A stretch of DNA of 9,784 nucleotides from Chloroflexota bacterium (GTDB taxonomy: Bacteria; Chloroflexota; Limnocylindria; QHBO01): NCBI GenBank assembly GCA_005879815.1, contig VBKA01000062.1, positions 1 through 9,784 on the forward strand, given 5' to 3'. Positions 1 through 4,305 of the stretch are shown here, one piece after another; the stretch's first letter is position 1; each line of letters begins with the position of its first letter. A program made the translations under genes and the position numbers. The notes under the pieces were generated by a model that did not search any database, was not told the DNA's origin, and saw nothing but the letters and a program-made list of their open reading frames with translations.

Positions 1-2
1 AC

Positions 3-554
3 CCACTCAACTGCTGCGTGATCGGGTTCCATGGAGCTGGCCCGGTGCCGTCCCATACCAGCAATGGGCCGATGAATGGAAACGGCAGGCAGCCAGTCCA
101 GACATGGGCGTGGGCCACCTACCTCAGCCCCGGTATCTACGCGCGGCCCAACGGTGGCACCGACTGGGCGCTTCAGGACATCCACCCGCTCAGTCATGAG
201 ATCGCGGAGTGGGCCGACGATCCGTTCATCAACAACTTCGTCGAGCCTTGGCTGACGCCGACCGCACCGCAGTATGGGTGCACGGGCATCCTGGAAACCG
301 GCGATCCGGTCGTCGCGATTGGGTTCGCGCAGGGGACGAACACGTACAACCAGGGGCCCAACCCAAACGGGACGCAGAGCGCAGACGGCTTCTGGCACCC
401 TGAAGACGAGGTGTTCCTGCCGTGGTTCATGAGGACCGCGCCGAACACCGTTTCGGAGCCGACCCAGAGCCCTTCGACCAACATCGGGCGCTACACGCTC
501 ATGGGCGACCTGAACCCCTTCGACGGATTCCGCGCGCCTGCCACGGGGTGCTGA
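3..554 (+). CDS. Probable secreted zincin-like protein, unknown function (5' truncated)
   Basis: The reading frame is open from the left edge (Pro-Leu-Asn-Cys-Cys-Val-Ile-Gly...) to a TGA at 552-554, so the true start lies outside the window. The GTG at 18 is only an internal valine codon. The visible 183 residues are rich in Gly, Pro, Asn, Thr and Trp, as in exported proteins. A SHEIAEWADDPF motif is encoded at about 192-227; its His and first Glu resemble the start of a zincin helix, but the second His of HExxH is replaced by Glu-Trp (H-E-I-A-E-W). Further on are an acidic-aromatic stretch (FWHPEDEVFLPWF, about 390-428) and a terminal Cys. From memory, SHE-x-AE-type motifs recur in poorly characterised exported proteins of soil bacteria; I cannot assign a reaction. 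The signal peptide would lie upstream of the window. The gene stands alone here and converges on ectC. Coding status is fairly sure; function is not. Confidence 0.75.
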   Translation, partial: PLNCCVIGFHGAGPVPSHTSNGPMNGNGRQPVQTWAWATYLSPGIYARPNGGTDWALQDIHPLSHEIAEWADDPFINNFVEPWLTPTAPQYGCTGILETGDPVVAIGFAQGTNTYNQGPNPNGTQSADGFWHPEDEVFLPWFMRTAPNTVSEPTQSPSTNIGRYTLMGDLNPFDGFRAPATGC

Positions 555-594
555 GCCAGGTGAACTGAGGATTCGTTCTCCAGACCGATGGAAT

Positions 595-618
595 GGCCGG
601 CTCCTCCGGGAGCCGGCC
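595..618 (+). terminator. GC-rich hairpin, candidate terminator between convergent genes
   Basis: A perfect 10-bp inverted repeat, GGCCGGCTCC (595-604) and GGAGCCGGCC (609-618), encloses a TCCG tetraloop, 41 nt after the stop of the first gene. No T-run follows directly; the nearest is TTTT at 640-643. It is therefore not a textbook intrinsic terminator, but it would be very stable and is symmetric enough to act on either strand between the convergent first gene and ectC. Confidence 0.5.
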
Positions 619-651
619 CTCCGGTACACGCGGGGCTACTTTTGCGAGACG

Positions 652-806
652 TGCACCAAACAACCAACTTCCATGACCGTCCGGGCGAGTTGGCGCGGCG
701 AATCACCGTTCCCGCGGGCGATTGCGGCAGTTTCCACGGGATCAGTGAACACACTCGGCCACGAGCCGAACTCGCCCGATCTCCGTCGTTTCGATCGTTT
801 GGTGCA
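652..806. other. Nested inverted repeats; candidate structured RNA in a gene-free stretch
   Basis: The 555-840 interval carries no convincing gene. Outer arms TGCACCAAAC (652-661) and GTTTGGTGCA (797-806) match perfectly over 10 bp. Inside them CGGGCGAGTT (682-691) and AACTCGCCCG (769-778) match perfectly over another 10 bp. Further in, TCAC (703-706) pairs with GTGA (745-748) and TCCCG (710-714) with CGGGA (737-741), in register with the outer helices. The fold would be a single long rod with a large 20/18-nt internal bubble, a shape like that of 6S RNA, although I recognise no family sequence signature. On the + strand a TANNNT hexamer (TACTTT, 637-642) lies about 7 nt before a possible RNA start near 649. 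On the minus strand the element would be the 3' UTR of ectC. Strand and identity are undetermined; a remnant mobile element is the main alternative. Confidence 0.35.
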
Positions 807-840
807 AGCTCCCGCATCCCTGCGCCGCCGCCTTCGACGT

Positions 841-1227
841 TCAGTCGGGCGCCGGCAGGTAGCCTCCCAGGGCGTCGTGGGTTTCGCCGCCGGAGAGCGG
901 CGGATTGAAGACGCACACCAGGCGCAGCTCGCGCGCCACACGCAGCACGTGTTCATCGTGCTTGTCCAGCGCGTACAGGATGCCCGATCCGATGCGGTGC
1001 CGCTCACCGGTCGCCAGGTTCTCGATCTCACCCTCACCGTCGAGGCAATAGCACGCCTCCACGTGGTGCCGGTACTGCAGGTGCAGCTCGGCTCCGGCAG
1101 CGACCGTCGTCTCCGACAGCGAGAAGCCCATCCCGTCGTCGCGCACCAGCAGGCGCCTGCTGCGCCACGCCTCCCCGGCCACGTCTTGCGGCGTGCCGGC
1201 CATCTCCTCCAAGCTCCGAACGATCAC
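841..1227 (-). CDS. ectC: L-ectoine synthase EctC (solitary gene)
   Basis: EctC is a cytoplasmic cupin that closes the ring of N-gamma-acetyl-L-2,4-diaminobutyrate to give the compatible solute ectoine. The 128-residue protein is the usual family size and begins MIVRSLEE, like known EctC proteins. The metal-binding residues of the characterised Paenibacillus lautus enzyme are present at the same numbers: Glu57, Tyr85 and His93. Trp21, Arg25, Thr40, Tyr52, His55, Cys105, Phe107, Glu115 and His117, which I recall as substrate-pocket or catalytic positions, are also in place. The start is GTG (complement of 1225-1227), chosen because it gives the family N terminus and has an excellent Shine-Dalgarno 7 nt upstream. 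The upstream neighbour is a divergent cysteine desulfurase and the downstream neighbour is convergent, so ectA and ectB are not in this operon. It could make ectoine from imported or distantly encoded precursor, or act on another substrate such as glutamine. Confidence 0.93.
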   Translation of the reverse strand: MIVRSLEEMAGTPQDVAGEAWRSRRLLVRDDGMGFSLSETTVAAGAELHLQYRHHVEACYCLDGEGEIENLATGERHRIGSGILYALDKHDEHVLRVARELRLVCVFNPPLSGGETHDALGGYLPAPD

Positions 1228-1234
1228 GCGGTCG

Positions 1235-1242
1235 CCTCCTCC
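1235..1242 (-). promoter_or_regulatory. Strong ribosome binding site of ectC
   Basis: Read on the minus strand this is GGAGGAGG, 7 nt before the GTG start. It fixes the ectC start and contrasts with the Shine-Dalgarno-free starts of the divergent cysteine desulfurase gene and of mnmA. Confidence 0.8.
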
Positions 1243-1274
1243 GTGCGCCCTGCGGCCGCTCCGGTCCGCGGCGC

Positions 1275-1280
1275 TATCAT
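1275..1280 (+). promoter_or_regulatory. Candidate -10 element for a leaderless cysteine desulfurase mRNA
   Basis: TATCAT ends 6 nt before the GTG at 1287. A transcript starting about 7 nt after the hexamer would begin at the start codon itself. There is no purine-rich Shine-Dalgarno before the GTG and no clear TTGACA about 17 nt upstream of the hexamer. The whole divergent region shared with ectC is only 59 bp (1228-1286). Confidence 0.5.
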
Positions 1281-1286
1281 CGGTCG

Positions 1287-2486
1287 GTGAGCATCTACCT
1301 CGACCACGCCTCCACGACGCCGGTGCGCCATGAGGCCCTCGAGGCCATGCTGCCGTATTTGTCCGAGCATTGGGGGAACCCGTCGAGCATCCATCGCTCC
1401 GGCCGCCGCGCGCGGCAGGGTCTCGACGAGGCGCGCGAGGCGGTTGCCACGCTGATCGGGGCGAAACCGCGCGAGATCGTCTTCACCAGTGGCGGCACCG
1501 AGTCCGACAACCTCGCGCTGAGCGGCGTGGCGTGGGCGGCCTCGGCGCGGGGGCGGCACATCATCACCACCACCATCGAGCACAAGGCCATCCTGCAGGA
1601 GTGCGCGCTGCTCGAGCGCCACGGGTTCGAGGTGACCTATCTGCCCGTGAATGGCGATGGGCTCGTCGATCCGGAGGCCGTAGCGGCAGCGATCACCGAG
1701 AGGACCATCCTGGTCAGCGTGATGGCCGCCAACAACGAGGTGGGAACGATCCAGCCCATCGCCGAGATCGGATCGATCTGCCGATCGCGGCGCGTCACCT
1801 TCCACGTCGACGCGGTGCAGGCGGCACCCTTCCTGCCGATCGATGTCAATGCGTGGCAGGTCGACCTGCTTTCCGTCTCGGGCCACAAGCTGTACGGGCC
1901 AAAGGGCATCGGTGCGCTCTTCGTGCGACAGGGCACGGCCATGGTCCCGCTCCTGCAGGGCGGAGCCCAGGAGCGTCAACGGCGCGCGGGTACCGAGAAC
2001 GTCGCGGGCGCCGTTGGCCTGGCGACCGCCTTCGCGCTGGCTGTCGGGGAGACGACGCATGTGGCGGAGACCGATCGGCTCATCGGCTTGCGGGAGGCGA
2101 TCCTGCAGGGACTTAGCGCCATTCCGGGTGTCGCACGCACGGGCCATGCGACCTTGCGGCTGCCGAACAGCTCCAGCGTGGTGATCGAGCGGATCGAGGG
2201 TGGCGACCTCGTGGCGGCGCTCGACCTGGAGGGGATCGAAGCGTCGACCGGCTCCGCGTGCACCACCGGCAGCGTCGAGCCCAGCCACGTCCTGTTGGCC
2301 ATGGGGATCGAGGCCGAGCGAGCACGCGGGTCGCTGCGCCTGACCCTGGGGCATGAGAACACGGCGGCTGAGGTCGAGACGACCGTCGAAGTGGTCACGC
2401 GCTGCGTCGCCCGGCTGCGAGCGGCCGTAGGGGAGGGCGAGCCGGTGCAGGCACCGGCTGCAATGTCTGGGGCGCCATCGGTCTAG
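1287..2486 (+). CDS. iscS: Type I cysteine desulfurase (IscS/NifS family)
   Basis: This PLP enzyme converts cysteine to alanine and holds the released sulfur as a persulfide for Fe-S cluster assembly or tRNA thiolation. The 399-residue length is normal. The N terminus (IYLDHASTTP, 3-12) and NPSSIH (31-36) are typical. EHK (98-100) contains the His that stacks on PLP. SGHKLYGPKG (198-207) carries the Schiff-base Lys201. RAGTENV (233-239) and STGSACTTG (320-328) follow, with Cys325 as the persulfide cysteine on the mobile loop. The last 18 or so residues are a Pro/Ala/Gly-rich tail beyond the conserved fold. The start is GTG; no better start gives the family N terminus. mnmA follows 28 nt downstream and is a known sulfur acceptor of IscS, so tRNA 2-thiolation is a likely job, with general Fe-S supply possible. 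No iscU or iscR is visible, so the exact subfamily (IscS or NifS) is not certain. Confidence 0.93.
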   Translation: MSIYLDHASTTPVRHEALEAMLPYLSEHWGNPSSIHRSGRRARQGLDEAREAVATLIGAKPREIVFTSGGTESDNLALSGVAWAASARGRHIITTTIEHKAILQECALLERHGFEVTYLPVNGDGLVDPEAVAAAITERTILVSVMAANNEVGTIQPIAEIGSICRSRRVTFHVDAVQAAPFLPIDVNAWQVDLLSVSGHKLYGPKGIGALFVRQGTAMVPLLQGGAQERQRRAGTENVAGAVGLATAFALAVGETTHVAETDRLIGLREAILQGLSAIPGVARTGHATLRLPNSSSVVIERIEGGDLVAALDLEGIEASTGSACTTGSVEPSHVLLAMGIEAERARGSLRLTLGHENTAAEVETTVEVVTRCVARLRAAVGEGEPVQAPAAMSGAPSV

Positions 2487-2501
2487 GCAGCTTCGCGCGG
2501 C

Positions 2502-2507
2502 TATGAT
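2502..2507 (+). promoter_or_regulatory. Candidate -10 element for a leaderless mnmA mRNA
   Basis: TATGAT ends 7 nt before ATG 2515. An in-frame ATG at 2503 lies inside this hexamer and is probably not the real start, because translation from 2515 (MSRIVAAMSGGVDSS) gives the standard MnmA N terminus. The surrounding sequence CTATSATCGG is shared with the promoter-like site before the cysteine desulfurase gene. Confidence 0.5.
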
Positions 2508-2514
2508 CGGGCGC

Positions 2515-3633
2515 ATGAGCCGGATCGTGGCCGCCATGAGCGGGGGAGTCGACTCGAGCGTCGCTGCCGCAATGGTGGCCGGAGTCACCCCTGACGGAAT
2601 CAACGCAGAGACTGCCGACGAGGTGGTCGGGGTCTGGATGCGCACGCATCCATTCGGGGGAGAGGGCTGGGAGGCGAAGCGCTCGTGCTGCTCGCCGGAC
2701 GCCGCCGATGATGCCCGCCGCGTTGCCCAGATCCTAGGCATCCCGTTCTTCGTCCTCAACGTGGAGGATGCCTTTGGCGCGCGCGTGATCGATGCCTTCG
2801 CCGATGCCTACCTGCAGGGCGCCACGCCCAATCCCTGCCAGGCCTGCAACCAGCACATCAAATTCGACGAGCTGCTGCGCCGGGGCCTGGCCGCATATGG
2901 CGCGGACCAGGTGGCGACCGGGCACTACGCACGGATCGATCGAGCCGATGGGCGCTGGCGCTTGCTCCGGTCGCTGGACACCAACAAGGACCAGACCTAC
3001 TTCCTGTGGATCCTGACCCAGGAGCAGCTGGGGGCCACGCGCTTCCCGCTGGGCGAGCTGACCAAGCCGCAGGTTCGCGAGATCGCCGGGCAGCTGGCGC
3101 TGCCGACCGCCGACAAGCCGGAGTCCCAGGAGATCTGCTTTGTCCCGGCCGGGGACTACCGGACGCTGCTTCAAGAGCGGCGAGGCTATGCGGGCGAGCC
3201 CGGGCCCATCCTGGACGCGCACGGCACGACGGTCGGGACCCACACCGGCTACGCGCACTACACGGTCGGCCAGCGACATGGCCTGGGGGTTGCCCTTGGC
3301 GAGGCCGTCTACGTGCGGGAGATCCGGCCCGCATCGAACACGGTGGTGGTCGGGGCCCGGGACGAGATCGCCCAGTCACGGTTCACGGTCAGCGGCCGCC
3401 ACTTCGTCGCCGGCGAACCGCCCGCGGAGCGCTTCGAGGCGCGTGTTCGGATCCGTCACCGGGCACCGGATGTGGCGTGCTCGGTCACCCTGCTGGGCGC
3501 CGATGGCCTCGTGGTGGAGACAGCTGAGCCGGTCTGGGCGCCTGCGCCAGGCCAGGGCGCCGTCCTGTACGACGGCGACGAATGCCTGGGTGGCGGCCGG
3601 ATCGCCCAACCGAATGCCGCCGCGGCGGAATGA
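2515..3633 (+). CDS. mnmA: tRNA-specific 2-thiouridylase MnmA (TrmU)
   Basis: MnmA activates U34 of Lys, Glu and Gln tRNAs with ATP and replaces O2 by sulfur delivered as a persulfide from a cysteine desulfurase. From ATG 2515 the protein has 372 residues, a normal length. The ATP-binding PP-loop SGGVDSS is at 9-15. CCSPDAADDARRVA (58-71) and LGIPFFVLN (74-82) complete the N-terminal Rossmann-like domain. NPCQACN (106-112) holds Cys111, equivalent to catalytic Cys102 of the E. coli enzyme, and SQEICFV (204-210) holds Cys208, equivalent to Cys199. GHY (136-138) and YTVGQRHGLG (249-258) are further signatures, followed by the C-terminal beta-barrel. Cys108 replaces the Asp found in E. coli, giving a CxxC form. 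An extra stretch near residues 23-36 lengthens the loop before the second strand. The stop overlaps the next gene by ATGA. Identity is very secure. Confidence 0.96.
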   Translation: MSRIVAAMSGGVDSSVAAAMVAGVTPDGINAETADEVVGVWMRTHPFGGEGWEAKRSCCSPDAADDARRVAQILGIPFFVLNVEDAFGARVIDAFADAYLQGATPNPCQACNQHIKFDELLRRGLAAYGADQVATGHYARIDRADGRWRLLRSLDTNKDQTYFLWILTQEQLGATRFPLGELTKPQVREIAGQLALPTADKPESQEICFVPAGDYRTLLQERRGYAGEPGPILDAHGTTVGTHTGYAHYTVGQRHGLGVALGEAVYVREIRPASNTVVVGARDEIAQSRFTVSGRHFVAGEPPAERFEARVRIRHRAPDVACSVTLLGADGLVVETAEPVWAPAPGQGAVLYDGDECLGGGRIAQPNAAAAE

Positions 3634-3914
3634 TCGCCTGGCTGATCCTCGTCGTCTTCACCGCCGCCATCAACCTGTTCCTGTTCGTCGCCGTTCGCGG
3701 CCGCTGGGGACGCCTGGTCCCGCTCCTGGCGATTGCATCGCTCGCCGGCACGCTGGCCGGCAACGAGGTGGGACGGCGGCTCGGCCTCGACCTGCTCAGG
3801 ATCGGGAGCTTCGAGCCGGTTGCCTCCTCCATCGCGGCCCAGCTGGCGATGCTTGCCACGCTCCTGCTCGCCGCGCTTGCCCCGGCGGGCCCGCCGCCCG
3901 CCTCAGGGCAGTGA
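3630..3914 (+). CDS. Small integral membrane protein, unknown function
   Basis: This encodes 94 residues from ATG 3630, which overlaps the mnmA TGA as ATGA and so predicts translational coupling. The same frame is open further upstream within mnmA, but the protein then lacks a membrane-type N terminus, so 3630 is preferred. Three hydrophobic segments are visible at about 1-22, 28-47 and 62-85, separated by the basic loop RGRWGR (23-28) and by NEVGRRLGLD (45-54). The tail is Pro/Ala-rich. I recognise no domain. The Ile/Leu/Ala-rich helices and GTLAGNEVGRR loop look like a small inner-membrane protein. Co-translation with a cytosolic tRNA enzyme does not by itself reveal the function. Confidence 0.75.
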   Translation: MIAWLILVVFTAAINLFLFVAVRGRWGRLVPLLAIASLAGTLAGNEVGRRLGLDLLRIGSFEPVASSIAAQLAMLATLLLAALAPAGPPPASGQ

Positions 3915-3918
3915 TGCG

Positions 3919-3924
3919 TAGAAT
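3919..3924 (+). promoter_or_regulatory. Candidate -10 element for the YtxH-like gene
   Basis: TAGAAT begins 5 nt after the stop of the preceding gene. It is followed by CATCGGACG, which resembles the ATCGG-N-CG following the other two promoter-like hexamers in this window. A start near 3931 would give a leader of about 24 nt carrying a Shine-Dalgarno. Confidence 0.4.
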
Positions 3925-3936
3925 CATCGGACGCAC

Positions 3937-3951
3937 GGAGGTGACGGAAGG
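3937..3951 (+). promoter_or_regulatory. Ribosome binding region of the YtxH-like gene
   Basis: Two purine-rich anti-Shine-Dalgarno matches precede ATG 3955: GGAGGTG (3937-3943, rather distant) and GGAAGG (3946-3951, rather close). Together they support ATG 3955 as the start. Confidence 0.5.
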
Positions 3952-3954
3952 CAG

Positions 3955-4221
3955 ATGAGAGATTCCGGGCTCGGTAGCTTCCTCGCCGGAGTGGTGATTG
4001 GTGGTCTGGTGGGCGCGGCCATCGGACTCCTGCTCGCACCCGACACGGGTGAGCGAACCCGCGAACAGGTGGGCGAATTCGTCGACGAGCGCCGAACGGC
4101 CATCGGCGATGCGATCAGCGAAGGTCGCGCGGCGGCAGAGATCGCGCGCGCCGGCATGGTTGGCTCACCCGGTTCCGAGTCCGCTCCCGCCGGCGGCGAG
4201 CTGGAGGCCGCGGAGTCCTGA
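3955..4221 (+). CDS. YtxH-domain small membrane protein
   Basis: This 88-residue protein has a glycine-rich N-terminal membrane segment (about 7-28, with GxxxG-like packing in GGLVGAAIG), followed directly by LLLAPDTGERTRE (26-38). This is the signature of the YtxH family: a short membrane or surface helix, then an (F/L)APxxGxxTR box and a charged helix. Residues 39-66 form the charged, probably amphipathic helix. The tail from about 70 is Ser/Pro/Gly/Glu-rich and disordered-looking. Proteins of this family are often labelled general stress or gas-vesicle-like, but their molecular role is not established. The gene seems to have its own promoter and is followed by a hairpin, so it may be monocistronic. 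Confidence 0.82.
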   Translation: MRDSGLGSFLAGVVIGGLVGAAIGLLLAPDTGERTREQVGEFVDERRTAIGDAISEGRAAAEIARAGMVGSPGSESAPAGGELEAAES

Positions 4222-4248
4222 GACGCTCCCCCATTCATCGATGCTGAC

Positions 4249-4272
4249 GGGAGCCGGTCGCCGCCGGCTCTC
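4249..4272 (+). terminator. Hairpin between the YtxH-like gene and alaS
   Basis: GGGAGCCGG (4249-4257) pairs with CCGGCTCTC (4264-4272) over 9 bp with one G-U, around a 6-nt loop, 27 nt after the YtxH stop. Only TT follows, so termination would be weak. Because alaS starts at 4306 and no good promoter is visible after the hairpin, it could instead lie in the alaS leader. Confidence 0.4.
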
Positions 4273-4305
4273 TTGGTGAATCGGCGCGTGCCGACCGGTA
4301 GACCG

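Noticed and set aside
652..806. MITE-like element with terminal inverted repeat TGCACCAAAC
   Set aside because: No target-site duplication is seen (flanks GAGACG and AGCTCC differ) and no second copy is seen in the window; the additional in-register inner helices favour RNA structure, though the idea is not excluded.
588..908. 106-residue + strand open frame across the gene-free interval and the end of ectC
   Set aside because: It starts inside the hairpin, runs antisense into ectC and has no motif; the interval is better explained by inverted repeats.
1224..2759. 511-residue open frame on the minus strand opposite the cysteine desulfurase gene and the start of mnmA
   Set aside because: It is the antisense of two confidently identified genes, is Arg/Asp/Gly-rich low-information sequence with no family motif, and is the kind of long frame that GC-rich codon bias produces.
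4222..4305. T-box riboswitch upstream of alaS
   Set aside because: The interval is only 84 bp, far too short for a T-box, and I see no T-box consensus bulge sequence or antiterminator.
4273..4305. Upstream TTG/GTG starts for alaS
   Set aside because: The added residues (VNRRVPTGRP) are unlike AlaRS N termini and lie immediately after the hairpin; ATG 4306 gives the expected start.
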